Shown: positions 1 to 14,639, numbered from the stretch's first letter. The stretch: DNA of 64,000 nucleotides from Kryptolebias marmoratus (GCF_001649575.2 NC_051440.1:21770124-21834123), one strand, 5' to 3'. Numbers and translations are program-made. Notes: generated from the letters alone by a model not told the origin.

Positions 1-3000
1 AAATGAGACACTCACATGCCTGCTGCACTAACAATCTTGGCTTTATGAGCTGTCATACACATGTTTAACTTCTTATATTGTCTTTTGCTCATATGTTGCA
101 AATGCAAGCAAGCACCTGACAGAATGTGGTTAACAAGGCAATAATTGGGGAATGCAGAAAAAAGAGGGGATGAAACCTTTTAAGTTACTCAGCAGACGAA
201 TGAGACACAGCTGAAGTAAAACATTGATTCATCTATGGCAAATCATTAATCCACTGTGGGTGTTCATCATCATCAACTCCTACTCCTCTACTAGCAAAGA
301 GGCCAGCTGGAGAAGGAGATTGAGTTTCTGCTGCTGGCTGGGCTCAATTTCTAAGCAGAGTTGGCAGCAAGAAGGAACTCCCTGAGCACTGCAATCCCTT
401 TCCAGGGAGGAGCACATTCCTCCCCTATTTGCCACCCTGAACACCAACTCCCAAAGGAGTGACAGGATCATGTGGTCTCAAACAAGAAAAGCCCCTAAAA
501 ACTTTTCTACCTACCATGACTCTTTCTTGGTAATCTACCTCAGGCAACCCTCAGTTCCTCCAAAACCTGTCTAGATTTCATTCAGAATCTGTCATTCGTT
601 GTGTCTCTGGTCAAGGCAGAGTGTGAAGCTAGAAACTACAGGTTTACATGTTTGTGTAAATTTGTATTCTTATGTTAGCAATATTTTTTGTAAAGGTTGA
701 TTTAATAATAAAGCATTGCATTTGAATGGAGATGAAGTTCTCTTTTCATATTACAAATCTTTAGATTTACTTTTAGATCATGTTAAGACTGCAATTATAA
801 ACAGAGAATAAAATACATTTTAACCATCTACATCAAATTGCTCTTAAAATCACTTTATATTTTAAGATGCAAAATAATCATATAAGAGGCAACCCCTTCA
901 CCACTCAATTTTTTTTACTTACAATGTACATGCAGCATTGAGAAAAAAGGAAAAATACCTGATATAGTCACTAAAACACTGTGTTACAAGACTATCTACA
1001 ATTGAAGACTGATGCTATCCAGAGACCCACCAGTCAGAGCAAATGAGAGATGAAGCAGGATAATATAAAGAAGATTGAAATCCAAGGACAAGTCATCAGG
1101 ATTTTTCCCAATACAATGACTCAAATTTGAAATAAAGCTATGAGGGAAGCAAAGCTGCATATCCAGACTAAACCTTTGATATCCTCTAAATGGTGGAGGA
1201 AAATTCCATAAAAAAAAAGGCAAACCGCCACTAAAATAGAATGCTGCAGGGCATGCTTCATCAAAAAATATCTCAAAAAGAGTAAAGCACAGATATTTTG
1301 TGTAGCAAATTATTGGCATGACTGTAAGGATGGAAGCAAACTGAGAGGTATTCAAGAATGAAATTGAAACTACAGTACATCACAACATATAAACAATCCA
1401 GGAGTAAAAAAAAGTTTCCAAGGTAATGATATGAAAGAACTCATTCCCATTTTAAATATTGAAACACCAAGCAGAAAGTCAGGCTTTAAAATACAAGGCA
1501 AATAAAGATTTCCATTTGTGACAGTGTGTGAAAAGAAAATGAAGTCTGGTGGGAGTTTGAGGAAAGTGATCGAAGGTCTGCCAACTATATGTCATCACCC
1601 AGATTCAATATCTCAAAGAAGCACTGTGGTATTTTAAGACTGCATACAGAGACACCAGAGCAGCCCACTCAGTGTTTCAGAAAAAGCTTTTTTTCTAATG
1701 TTTTTTTCCCATGAGCATGCTAGCACGTCATTAATGGAATACCTTAAAAGCTCTTCTAGCATCTAATTGAGTACAAGTATTCCCAATAGGCCAAGAGTAT
1801 GAGTTCAGTCATGTCTTCAAACTAAATAAGATATTTACATGCCTCTTTTCATTTTAATTTAATAATATCTGTGCTTGGTGTGCAGTGATTACACATAAGA
1901 TATGCCAACTCCCTTAGAGCTCCCTGAATGTGTTAAAATTAAAGCAACTAGTCATAAAAACAATGCATGTTGAGGGAACAATTATTCATAGACTAAGATT
2001 TTTAGGGGATTGTTCAAATTTTATTTGTTGCATGTGGTGCTGTGGCACTGCCACAAAAATACACCAAAAATAGGAAACAAGGCAAGGAGCAAAAGACAAA
2101 AATGGTAAATACTAGCACAATAACCAAAGCCTATATGTGGACTTACTGGCAAAGTGGAACTTCTGCTTCATGTCACATTGAACTACAAGACCACAAAGGT
2201 GAAGGCAGTGTTGACTGGGAGTCATACCAGTCCAAATATGCAAGCATAATGGACTCTTTTCAAGCACGGAATCCAGCGATGGATATGACTTGTGGGAAGT
2301 TTTTTTCACAATGTTCAAAGCATAAGCATAAACACCAAACACAAACCCAAGCATCTAATCTGCCATTTTTGTTGTGTTGTTGCATCTGACATGCATGGGG
2401 TTGTAAGTTAGATTAGAGGTGAGGTTATGACAACATTGCTTTTTAAAAGATTGCATTTTAGCCGTATATACTAAAAAGCAAGTGTGGTGTTTCACATCGT
2501 TGCACTCTGGAACCCAAAATATTGTTGCAAAAAAGAAACCAAAAAAACTTTTGCATATTCACAAAACACTGTCTCAGTGTAGACAGCACCTTAAAATGGT
2601 ATTCTGCGTATTACTTCTATTTCATTGTAAAGTCAAGGTGGTTTTCAGTGTACAACATTCAACACTGTGCTCAGTTCCCCAAGCAGCAATCCTAGGTTCT
2701 CTCCCCAAAGAGCTTTTAAGCTTTGCTCCATTGGCACAATTACGTATCCTCACTCCATTTCATGACACAATAGACAAGCAAACACTGAGACACTGAGATT
2801 CTCTGTCTGGAACTGGGTAGGTCTATCCAGTATTACAGAGCACTTGGTGAATACCCATAGCCTGCCGCCTAGCATCCCAGATCAGCCCTTTGTGCTGTAC
2901 AAGATGGGCACAGTAGTTTGTGACTTGAATGTTAATTACCAGAGCTAACCAGCCATCTGGCCAGCAAACCAACCAGTGAGTGACATTCCCATCCAACTAA

Positions 3001-4727
3001 TCAGACTGTCAGGACAGGAATTCTGGCAAGCCAGCAATGAGGTAAAGTTGCCAGAGTGTGTATGAACATTCCTCAATGTGCTGAAATCAAGCAGGGCCTA
3101 AAGAGTCACAACCCTTTTTATAAAGCTATCTATCTGCTATCTATTAGCTGCCCATGAACAACTCCATGCATTAGAATAAAATATTGTAGTTCACTTAAGG
3201 ACTGCTGACAATGCCGCCCTAAAAAGACAAAAAGCATCCTTAATCACTGTCTTAAGCCTGAGTGCTCTAAGAGATATAACTCAAATGTCACCTTTTTGTT
3301 TCAGTTGTAAGGTAGTGTGGTTTCTATAGGTGAAAGAGCCAATCACAATAGCAGCAGAACAGAGTAGATCAGAGTGATATACATTCCTATTACATCCAAT
3401 AAATCTGTCATCAGAAAGGACTGGGTCACCAGTATAGGGTTTTCTCTAAGACACCATTCTTCCTTCTTAGGTACCGAATATTTTGTATCTTCTGTCTGGA
3501 AAAAAAATGCATTCTAATTTGTTAAACATGGCGTCACATACCAATTAGCACTTTAACTGAGTCAACGTAGCATTTGAAATCTGACCTCTGCCATCGTATT
3601 TACATCTACTGTATTTGCTTCCATCCTATCCTCGGTACACAACAGTTCACATTTTGATTGAGCAGTGGCCCATTAAAAGGTAAAAAAGACAAGAAGAATT
3701 GTAACAAACATTGAAAAACCCATTCTTACTACAAAATTAGGACACAATGATTTTTATATGCTGATAAATTTCTAATTAATGGCAACATAGTTTAAACTTA
3801 ATATAAACAAAATCACCAATTAATAAAATACCTAGAAAAATCTAACATAACAGAATTGATAAGCCAAATGTCCAAATGTTTTATTCCAACAAGAACGAAG
3901 ATGGTTTTTGTTCCCAGACTGGTTCTAGGTCCATGTCTCCTCCCAGCCTGACCCATGTCTAATGCCGAGGTGGTCATGCAGCCTTGCTTGGAGGGGGCCA
4001 CTTCACAGCACTCCTTCTCCCAACAGGAGGCTTTTGTCACGGTCTGACCTTTTAGGCCACATGGTAATAAATTTGTTTGATTTGTTCCTCCTCTCGTGTT
4101 CAGTGCTTCACTTCACATGGAGAAGTAGATGAAGCATGAGGAGGTTACTCTATCTGGGCTTGTGTTTGTGTTTCATTCAAGATGCAGCCAGCCAGCCCTA
4201 CCACTGGGCCTTTCTGGTATAGGTTCAGAGGATGTTGACCTGGAGAGGGGTTCCTTCACTAAGACCTGTACCAGACAGATACATGTGCACAATGGGATGG
4301 AAAAACCTTGTGCATACCAGGGCTAATACATCTTTGCAAAGAAGGAACACATGTGCAAATGGCTCATCTATTCTGCATTTTGCCATTGTTCTATTCAATC
4401 TTTTTTGCGTGGAACAGGTTTACGAGACGCAGCAGCACTGAACCATAAGCCTGACTCATGGGACATGAATGAAGAGAGCCTTTGCTTACTGATGTTTATT
4501 GCAGAAGGGCTTAAGTGTAGGAGGGGCTTTGGAAAATGCCAGTAGTGCAAAAAAAAGACATGTTTAGTGGCCTTAGCACCTTATAGGCATAAACATTTGA
4601 AGCAGCTTTGCCTTAACTCAGTCTCCCGACAGCTACAATATGACCTTTTTAAACATCAAGATGCTGCCTTATCACAGACTAAAGAAACTCTTGCCCTTCT
4701 AAGGGCCATGTACCCTGCCCCCCATCT

Positions 4728-4805
4728 AATGACTGCTGGAGATGGGCACCGGCTCACCATGACCCTGAACAGGAACAAGCTTGTATAGAAAATAGAATGA
4801 TAGAG
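4728..4805 (+). repeat. 3' tail fragment of the SINE-like repeat
   Basis: GACTGCTGGAGATGGGCACC, CATGACCCTGAACAGGAACA and GTATAGAAAATAGAATGATA correspond to the 3' end of the repeat at 27078. The 73-codon frame ending here (4567-4788) is therefore not taken as a gene. Confidence 0.5.
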
Positions 4806-5112
4806 GGAAGTTCAAGGATGACGCTTAGATTGATCTCATAACAGGCCAGGGTTTTCACACAGCTCTCAAGCAAACCTATCACTGTCATACTTTGGTCCTT
4901 TAGTTTCAGGCCCTAATTGAAGTCACTTGCAACTTCCTCGCAAAGATTGAGAGCTCATTTTGACAACCACATGAGTTTGTGGAGGTTGTTGCTATTAACC
5001 TGAAAGGACAGGGCTGTGGTATTTCTTCAGACCTCCACACAAGACAGACAGGCTTTTGATAGTTAATGTTGCTGCTAGATCTCAGCTAAAAAAGCCAAAA
5101 AAAAGCTGTTCC

Positions 5113-5143
<31 letters not shown>

Positions 5144-8100
5144 AAATCAGTTGAAGATACAGAAGTAGTCTGGATTTTTTTTATGCCATAGAAAGCAAAT
5201 AGACAAACAGACTAATTGGAGTTTGAACCGTTGTTTTGTAAAATATGATAAAAGACAGATTTTAGTGCATGCATCCATTTGCTAAAAAATGTTTAAATAT
5301 GTAACTGAACAGAAAAAAAAATGTAAAAAGAAAAATTAAAGAAAAACCTAAAAAAAAAACCTCCAAGGCTATTTTTTTAATATAAAAATACAAAACTAAC
5401 CTAATTATCTCTGGTGCCACTTGTCATTGCGTGAGACTCCAGTGCCTTGTAAATCTATAAACATGTCCTAAAGGAATAAAAATAACCTCTTATGTGTTTT
5501 TAAATGCTTTGTTTTCCACATTGTGTCAATTTGCATTTTTGCAAAGGAGCTCATTTACTCATTTGAAATTTTACAGCCACCAAAATCACACAAACCACAC
5601 CGACCTTGTAACCAGAGGCTGTGCTTTTTACAGACTTTGTATTTCCTCACTGAGTTTTCCTTTCAGGAAGAGCAGTTTCTCAGATTCATAAATCAACATC
5701 GATAAAGACACTGGTCTGACACAAGTTGATTCCATGTGCTCAGATCATTACTGAAGAGTTTGTGATGCCCGCTGCTGATATTCTGCCCTGTGTGTCATGC
5801 TGATTTTATGAATTACATCAACAATAGAAGCACAAATTTAAATCACTCAGAATGACAAGGTAAATACAAAACCAAATTGTCTCACTGATGTTCCTTCCCA
5901 TTCAATCAGATCACGTTTTACTATCATGAATGATCACACATGGTTAATACTCATGAAAAGAGGGGGAAACTAATTTAGCAAAAAACATTTCTTTAGTGTC
6001 TTCTTCTTGACTCGCCTGCATTGTGTTGTCACTTTCGTCACTGCACCACAAAAGACTTTCCTCACAGCTAATCTTTTTTTCCTTAGTCAATAACATTCAG
6101 AGGCAATTTTCTTCTTTTCTCATTGTAAAGCTAAATTGAATTCCAAACTAAAATGCAGCATAGCACTGCAACAGTCAAACAGTCAGCACTATTGGATTTT
6201 CTAAAACCAGTGAGTAAAACAGTTCTGATTTAAAAAAAATACCACCTTCTGCAGTTAAAAAAAATAATAATAATAACAAAAATATTGAAAAAACAGCTCA
6301 TCTCAATGAGGCTATATCATTAGCTTCAAATTACTCTGGAATTTACTGAACTGAATCAGCTGGATAAAGGGAGAAGAAATCAATGTGTTTGGATGAGTCT
6401 TCCTCGTCAATAAAGAATGTAAAATTACAGGATGCATTTCTGTTGTTGTTCAAATAAAAACTTTAATGCAAGTAGTAAAATACATTTCAAAAAATGTCTC
6501 TTTCACCGTAGATGAATAAAAACAAGCACTTTTTACTGAGTTTTACGGTTTTTTGTTTTTTTTTAAGTATTTATTTTTTGGCCATTCTACAAATGGGTAT
6601 AGATAATGAAGAACCCCAAAAAGAAACATCTAATCAAGCCAAAAACTTGCTGGACTTTGTTAAAACTGTTAAATACTACAGCAGGAATGGTGACCTGAAG
6701 GAGTGAAGCAGAAAAAAAAAATTCTAATTCTTTGCTTAGGCTACCCTAAAGGTAGCTGGTACACTTTGATGTTTCTTTGTACTGTATCCATGGTTAGCTG
6801 GAGAACAACAAAGCACCATATGGTGGATTTATTACTTGAAAGCACCAGCACAAGCAACTGAATGCTACACTGATCATATACTGTAGATCTGTACAGTGAT
6901 ACTGGCAGCACCAGGATAAAAGAAAATGTCTTCTGTTTCTAAGAAAAAACATAAAAGTCATTATGAAACACATAAAATGTGTTAAAAATGAATGCTTGTA
7001 AAAGAAAATAGTAGTTTAATAAACTGACATTAACCTTCTGTTTGCCTTATAGTGCAATAGTGATACCATTACCACAGGCTTGACAGGAGTTTTATTAGCA
7101 AGACCTCCAGTATAATGAAACCTTGCAGACATGTGTGCCAAACATCAAACAACCTTCAACAACCAATAATGAATGAAGAAAGGAAACTTAATAAGCCTTG
7201 AATATAAAGATCTGGCTGCAAAATAAGATGGAGAGACATGACGCACATGGTTTATTAAGAGTAAAAAGACAAAGACTGATTGTTTTTGGCTCATTAATTA
7301 ATTTAAACAAGACATTACCAAAATGTTATCAAAGATTGACACTGCTGAATGAAAAGCAAGTTTTCATGCACATTTAAATTGTTTCCAACTCCCAAGAATT
7401 AAAAAGTTGAAATAACAGTTCAATGAAAACATTTTTTATTTTATTTTAGTGGGGTGATCTGTTATCATCTCAGTACAATAAACTGCTTAGTTTGTCAGCA
7501 AAACTTTCAGAGAAACATGAAACCAAAAACATCTTCTTTCTATTCTTTACTTTGGCACATTCAGTCCAACAGAAAGACCTGAATTCATTACAATACTGGA
7601 ATACTTGTTGGTGGCATATTGAAGGTGGAGTGAACAAAGATGAGGGAGTGGACACAGAGGCACTGGGCCCCAGATAGCAGGACAAAGGGCCCAGTAGAGC
7701 TCAAGCACAGTGAAAGGGCACAAACAAAAGCCTTAGAGGAGCTCTTTATTGGCCGGTTAAAGGAAGCTGAGCTGGGGACTCTTGTGCCTGTGCCCATGGA
7801 CAGAGGGTCCAGGTTTTGGTGAGCCACTGGAGTACGACCCTGTGTGGTCCGTAATCACACCCGGCAAGCAGAGAGAACCACGCCCCCCCTCAATGGGAAG
7901 ACGGATGCGCTCTTGCTAACTGCTCCAAAACCTGGTAAGAAAAGCTCGATGAACAAAGGCACCTTTCTCCTTGGGAGAAGGCCATTGAAAAGGTCACAGA
8001 AGTTTGCCTGTGTGGGTTTACTCTTCTTCTGTGGAGGACAATACGTTTGACAGGTGCAGGAGGACAAAGAACAAGAGGACAGAGTCCAAGAAAAGAGACG

Positions 8101-8770
8101 GATGGGTTTGAGTGCAGAATTGGACAAATAGTTAAAAGAAAAAGAAAAAAAACCTCCTGCAAAACAAATGGCTTCCTGAGGGAGTACAACAAATAGGTAT
8201 GCCACACACTTTTAATTGGCATGTTTATTGACCAAACAAACAATGAAATCCTGCCGAATGAATGCAGCAATGTGGAACTGGTAAATACTAATAGACAGAC
8301 ATGTCGGTGACAATGGCTGGTACTTTTGGGGCTTTGACTGTCATCTTGAAAGTTATTTAACAGATGTGTAAATATTTTCAGCCTCGTGCACTCAAGCACA
8401 AACACTTGTCATAACATTAGAATAAAGCAGTGACTCATCCTCCTGTTTATATATTTGTCTTCATCAACTGTGACTGGATGCTGCAGCCTTTGGGGCAGGA
8501 AGCAGATGGAGTCGTGTCCGCCATCAGATCAAAAAAAGAAAAAGGAAGGGGTAGTTCCTGCACTTCAGTGCCTCCTCTGCAGCCTGTGTGTGCGTCACCT
8601 GCTCTCTGCACTGTTTCCAGGTCAGCTACCAAAAGCAGGATCTGAACAGACAACTTTTCTCAGGAAACCTTTCCTTGAGGAATTAAGGTCAAAGGAGAAG
8701 CACAGCTGACCTCCCAAGTGTCCAGGATCAGAAAATCAGGAAGGAGCTGAAGGAAGAATGAATAGACACT

Positions 8771-8893
8771 TGCGTCATTCTTCATCTCCTCCAGCCCCGC
8801 CTTTGTTGACAGGGTCTCTTACACAAGAGGATTTATAGATGCATTATCTGCTACTAACCACTGAAACACAGGGATTCAGTGAGGATGAGTCTG
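8771..8893 (+). promoter_or_regulatory. candidate promoter and short first exon ending in a strong splice donor
   Basis: In order: a CRE-like TGCGTCA (8771-8777), a GC box CCCCGCC (8795-8801), a TATA-like ATTTATAGAT (8831-8840), then GAGGATGAGTCTG|GTGAGT with an ATG at 8885 and donor GT at 8894. Spacing suits a first exon coding only Met-Ser-Leu. No convincing downstream exon was identified, so this stays a candidate. Confidence 0.2.
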
Positions 8894-11800
8894 GTGAGTC
8901 TGCTCATAAGATACTACACTTCATGTCTCAGATGTCTAACAGGCCATATTTCAAAGCTGTCACTTCACATCTGTCAGCACTGAGCACAAACAGCAAATAA
9001 ACATGCACATTTCAAGCAACACTCAGCAGCTTGTTACAGAGTGTGACAGATGTCTGAAAGTGACCTGGATGTGCCTAGGAAGCTTAACAGGGCTCTTGTT
9101 TCTATGCAGTAAACCATTTGAATTCATCAAGTTAAATAAACTAAATGGAACAACTGTGTCTAAAGATGTATTCACACTATAGCAAATTAACAAATCAATA
9201 AAGGGTTTGAAATATTTAGGCAACTCACAACTCGATTTTATACATTCAGATGGCTGCAATAACTGTGCTATTATCTTTGACATACTGTAAGATGATCATG
9301 TTATATTGTGTCTCATAGAGCAACATAGAGCACAAGCATTCTTCGCCTTTTGTGTTCCTTAATTAAGATTAAATTATATAATATTTTTTGCATTTTAAAA
9401 TTGATTCAGAATTCTTCATGTCCACATAGTGATGCATCGAAAATGAAATAACCCGCACCTCTACTTGCAATGAAATATTGCATTTAGGTAAACTTATGAG
9501 CCTAATATAGACGTACCACTACATAATAAAACCCTCCTGAGGTCATCTTAGAAAAAAATGTATCTATAACACTTTTGTGATTTAGTTTGATCAGCTACTA
9601 TTACTATTAGAAAATAACACAAAAGAAAATATAGTAAACAGTTGCTAAAAATATGACCATATTTACATTATCTGGAATCAAGACTGGAAATGAGTCAAAG
9701 TTCCCAGTGTCTGGGGATGTCTGAGGAAGAATAAACCAGTAAACACAGCCAAGAAGCTTTTACCGTATCTGTTCCAGTCACTCCAGTGTGTTAACCTTTC
9801 CTGCAGAAAATCCCTCAGTTTATTTCCTTCTAGACTGTCTAAATTAGCCTGGAGGATGCCATATCACACCATCAGGACAGGAGTATTTGCACAAGCGAGA
9901 GAGAGCCAACTATGGCAAAACTGTCTACCCAAACTGTTTGACTTTGGACAAGGTGATAAGTTTATCTTTCTTCAGCCTCTTTCCCTCGCCATCACTTCAC
10001 TCCCACCTCGATCTCAGATAAAGACTTGACATCCAAATATAAACTAAGAGAAAAGATCAAAGATGTTTGAAATGGAGCTGGCCAGAAATACCATTCTGAG
10101 GTGAAGAGTTACTCTTCAAGTATTTTTTCAAGTAACAAACTGTCATTTTTGGTAAGTGCTACTGAAAATAATTCTCTTGGAAGCCCTTCACAGGTATATT
10201 TTTCATCTTGCAACACCCCAGCTTTATTTCAAGCAGAACCCTCAGACTTGTGCAGAATATTAATAAATCAAGAAAAAATCATCCAGAGAGCTGTTTTTGG
10301 AGGTTTCCTGGACACTGGGGAGTAATTTGTTATTGCAGGTGGCCTCTTACGAGCCCTGTGTTCCTTCTCAAGTATCTCAAAAAAGGAAACCAAAGACTCT
10401 CGGACTGAAGCTATAGCACTTTCTTTCACTGACCTGCACATGGAATATACACAAAAGTGCATCTTTGATGGTTTTTTTTAGTGTCAAAACCATGCCAGGG
10501 TTTGTGTAGCAAACACTTTGCATAAGTAAATTCACATTATTAGATTAGTCTGATTTTTCCCTAATCCCCCTGTTGCCTAAAGGAAGGGATTTGTGGGTCA
10601 AGCTTGGGGGGTGGGGTGGGTGAGTTCACACTGAGTCCACATATGGAGGGAGAAGCTATGATGCTGCAACGAGACAAGAAGATGAAGCCCCCACTGTTTT
10701 TTTTTTCTTTGCTTCCCCTCCCCCCACCCTCTCACACAGACAAACATTCAGACAAATGCCTCAGACAAACCAGGAACAAACTATAATGGTACAATGACCT
10801 ACTAACCACATGCCCATGGGAATTATTCCCAAGCTTCCAAATCAGATTTTATAAAAAGTCCTCTCTAGCAGCAATAGAACAGAACAGGGGTGGGGTTCCA
10901 GCATAACATCATTTAATGATCTAAGCTATAAACCTAATACATATTGTTCTCATGTTAGACATTTATTTTGCCTCTGATATCCTACATTACTCCATTAACA
11001 AAATGACTTAATGAATCTGAAAACACTTAAAACCTTAATCACTGATCTCTAAAATTAGATTCAGCAAAACAAATAGAAAAGTGTTCAAGACAGAAAGTAC
11101 TTTTTTTTGGCAATAAGGATGTTAATGTCTGCAAACCACACAGAGTGAGAAAGATCATCTGAACAAGTCAGTTATTCAAAGAAAAATAAAAAAGTCAGTA
11201 GTTTGTTTATTAACGCTTCTTTGTCATTTTAAATGTAGTTCAACTAATTAACCTCATTTAAATAGTTACTTTTGTTTAAGACAGTGACATTTTAGATAAA
11301 GATCCTGTTAGAAGTTTTAATAAAATGATACAAAAGTAAACTGAAGATGTAATTGCATTAGGAAGGATGGATGCTCATCAATAAAGTAATTTTATTGTTA
11401 TTGTAAGCTGGACTTTTTAGTTTTGTAACAGTGTTATAACATGTGAAGTAATCAGACAGAATAACAACACAACAAATAAATGCTAACAGTGCAAAAAGTG
11501 CATGGAAAAAGCAATGAATGAACAAATGTAAGGCAAAACTAAATGCATTTTAAGACCTAAAAAAGAAAATTTATACATATTCAGGACTTTTCAAAGCCTA
11601 AAATTGAAATTATTTAATGACTTTTTAAGACTCTGCAGATACCCTGTTTCAAATTGGTTTCAAAAGCTTTGTTTTGTATATTACAGTTGCAAGTGAGATA
11701 AACTACCTCTTTTTGAATACAAATAAAATCAAATTAAACTTAAAAAATGAACAAAAATAAATATTTGAAATAGATATGTAGCTGCATAACACTGTACACA

Positions 11801-12059
11801 CTTAGCATATGGAGAACTAGATTTCTGCAAGAATGAGTGCTTTACATAATGTAGAGGATTCTCTTGTTTGATGCAGTAAATCAACATTGAGTAAAATTGC
11901 ATAAACTGGATGTTCAACAGGAAAGAATTAACAGTAGCCTTTTTTCCACTGCACTTTCCATTTCACTTGTATGAACTGGGTTTTTGAAAACCCTTTGAAG
12001 TAGAATAAATATATTTACGTATAGTTTATATAATTAATTTAAACTGGAAATATGATTCA

Positions 12060-12330
12060 TTCATCTATCAGCCATCCATGAATTGGTCACTGTGTGTCTA
12101 GTTATTTTGTTTGCAGGGTTCTAGAGTCTACATGAGATCACTTTCAGTGAGACAGGGTACATTTCTGAGAGCTCACCAGTTATTCACAGCCACTTTATGA
12201 TTATCACTGAGATCCACATGCATGTCTCCAGTGGGATCACCCAGAGAAGATGTAACTGTAACACAAAAACAGCAGGTTTGACTCTAAAACCTTCCTGCTG
12301 TGAAAAGAACCACTAAACCATCCTGTTTAC
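12060..12330 (-). repeat. degraded SINE-like teleost repeat, reverse orientation
   Basis: It reads as the reverse complement of the family at 27078: TCATTCATCTATCAG at the tail side, GATCCACATGCATGTCTCCA, GGATCACCCAGAGAAGATG, and AGCAGGTTTGACTCTAAAAC plus CTTCCTGCTGTGAAAAGAAC at the tRNA-like head. Confidence 0.55.
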
Positions 12331-13045
12331 ACTATAATCTTACCAGTTTGCTTTTGTTTTGTTTGATCACTTACAGTACAGACCACTGACAGATACTAAC
12401 AGAGGATTCAGGAAATACTGTAGGATTTATTTTCTGCACTGGGTAGAGCTTATTTGCTCACCACAGAGCAAATAATCATTACCAGCCCAGCTCCTGTGCA
12501 GGTCTTGTGCTCTTATGGACCACCTGTTAGACGTGATGCTCATTACGTCTGAGACTGCAGTGGGGCTATTCATTCAAAAGTCAGACTCATCCTGGAGGAA
12601 TCTGGCTGTAAAACACACACTCACTGGGAAATTGCTCAAATGTGCTCATAAAAAGCAAGCGCAAGCGTTTACTCACGCAAGTTCAACACACAATGCAACA
12701 CACTAAGATTTGTAACATTTTTAAGGCTTTCCAATAAATTAAATCACCGTTTCTTATGTATTCGAAGGTCTGTTATCCTTTTTTGATTGCTCACTGCTGA
12801 AAGTGAAGGCAGAGTTTGTCTGTTAGTCTGTACCATTAGCAAAATATTTCACGAACCCCTAGAAAGTTTAATTAAAATCTGTCCAGTGTTTCATGAGATA
12901 TTTTACTAACAGGCAGAGTTGACTTCAAATAGTTAACTAGTTAAACTTTAAACAAAGATCTTACACTGTTTTTGCTCAAACCTTCTGTTGGGAATTCATC
13001 TCAGCTACTACCACACCAAGTTTTAGGTCAATATCTATAAAATTG

Positions 13046-13673
13046 TGTCGGGGTGTGGGGAGAGCGTGGCAAACCCAATTCGCAGACTCATAATTTAAAA
13101 AACAAAAAGATTTATTTTTAAATAACAAAAGTGGAAAACAAAAAGCTGACGTGGCAGCAAAAATAACTATAACAAAAATCCCTAAAAGAAATGGCAAGAC
13201 GAGGCAAGGAAGAACCGTGGACAAAACAAACAACCAAACATCTAACCAGCAACAATGAATCGGCAGGGAGGTGGAGAGGAAGACCAAGTTTTAAACACTG
13301 GGGACAATCAGGTGAAGTGGGCACAGGTGAGTAATGAAGATTGACAACAGGTGGAGATGGGTGTGGCAGAAAGCAGGANNNNNNNNNNNNNNNNNNNNNN
13401 NNNNNNNNNNNNNNNNNNNNNNNNNNNNNNNNNNNNNNNNNNNNNNNNNNNNNNNNNNNNNNNNNNNNNNNNNNNNNNNNNNNNNNNNNNNNNNNNNNNN
13501 NNNNNNNNNNNNNNNNNNNNNNNNNNNACTATGACAGAGACAGACAGAACATGAGAACAAAACCAAAAGTCTAAAATAAAACTCAAAAGGAAAAAACAAA
13601 ACTGAAGAAAGCAGGAAAAACAAGAACCCAAAACTAAACTAAGAACAAACCCAAAAATACTAGAAATCATGAC
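13046..13673. mobile_element. insertion with TG...CA-like ends and a 6-7 bp target duplication, containing an assembly gap
   Basis: The insert starts TGTCGGGGTGTGGGGAGAGC and ends CTAGAAATCATGAC(A). It is flanked by AAAATTG on both sides (13039-13045 and 13674-13680). Read as TG...CA ends, the duplication is 6 bp (AAATTG), suggesting a solo-LTR-type or similar non-coding element. The visible sequence is A-rich and codes for nothing. A run of 149 N occupies 13379-13527. Confidence 0.55.
13379..13527. other. assembly gap (149 N)
   Basis: A run of undetermined bases inside the insertion at 13046-13673. Frames crossing it are artefacts. Confidence 0.99.
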
Positions 13674-14639
13674 AAAATTGAATGAGTTTGAGATATTTTT
13701 TGTGCTTTTTAAGGTCAGTTCGCTGTGGCAGCCATCTTGAATTGTGTTGACTGCAGATCATTAGTAGATGTACATCCATTTCCATTTCTGCAAGTTTCAT
13801 AAAAATGTGTTCAATGGTTTTAAGTAACAGACAGACACATGCATGCACATGCAAAAAGTGGCAACAGGCGATACTAAATTATCATTAAAACATATTTTTT
13901 TGCTCATCTATACTGTTCATACAGAAAGAAAATTACTGTTGTTTGAAATGTTGTTCATTTAAACTACTAGGGTTTAGAACAGTTAGACAACAAACTATTT
14001 TTAAGGGACTGTGAAAACAGTAAGGTTTTTTTTTTCAGTGTTGTGACATTATATTGACTTAGAACTTATGCATGAGTTGTCTGTGTTCCTTCTTCACAAT
14101 TTGACTAAACCCTGGTGTTCCACTAATCCTCCACTGTTGATCTAACAAAGTTCAGAAAGGTGCATGGCCTTTTTGTGTTTACATACTGTGTGCTGTATGT
14201 TTATGAGATGCCTCAGACACCAAAACATGTGGAAGCGAAAACAAGACAGACACAGGTCTTGTAAGCCCCAGCTGCTTGCAGCTGTGAACAACAAGGATTT
14301 AATCACATGAACCTGTGAGCATGTGAGATCCTAGATAACGGGTTCAGCGAGGGACAGACATTCTCAGGGGAGAAACATGCTTTGCCTATTTGACATGAAA
14401 TAAGTCAGTAAATTAAGAGTGGGAGGATGGATTCCTTTCAGCCTCAGAGCCATTTATATCACAGAATTACAGTTACAGCCAAATCTTTTTGGCTGGATGC
14501 TACATCATCTCACTCTTGATTTTAACTTACAACCCATACGCAGAAAAAAGAAAAATCTAACAATTGTTCCACACAAAAAAAGTAGGTTGGCTGTATAATC
14601 AGCAACATCAGCCGTTTGATCTGCCAACAATTTTGGTTT

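Larger units (their letters stand above)
12790..13880 (+). repeat. old interspersed repeat, interrupted by a younger insertion
   Basis: Flanks 12790-13045 and 13674-13880 read as one degraded fish repeat (TGTCTGTTAGTCTGTACC, AAATCTGTCCAGTGTTTCAT, GGCAGCCATCTTGAATTG, GTAACAGACAGACACATGC). They become continuous when 13046-13673 is removed. A related copy is at 14640-14880. Confidence 0.5.

Noticed and set aside
7470..8405. Cluster of overlapping 60-170 codon ORFs on both strands
   Set aside because: No recognisable domains, no supporting splice or promoter structure, and frames overlap on both strands. This is the pattern of a less AT-rich stretch with few stops.
13291..13670. ORFs spanning the gap
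   Set aside because: They consist largely of undetermined bases and A-rich repeat.
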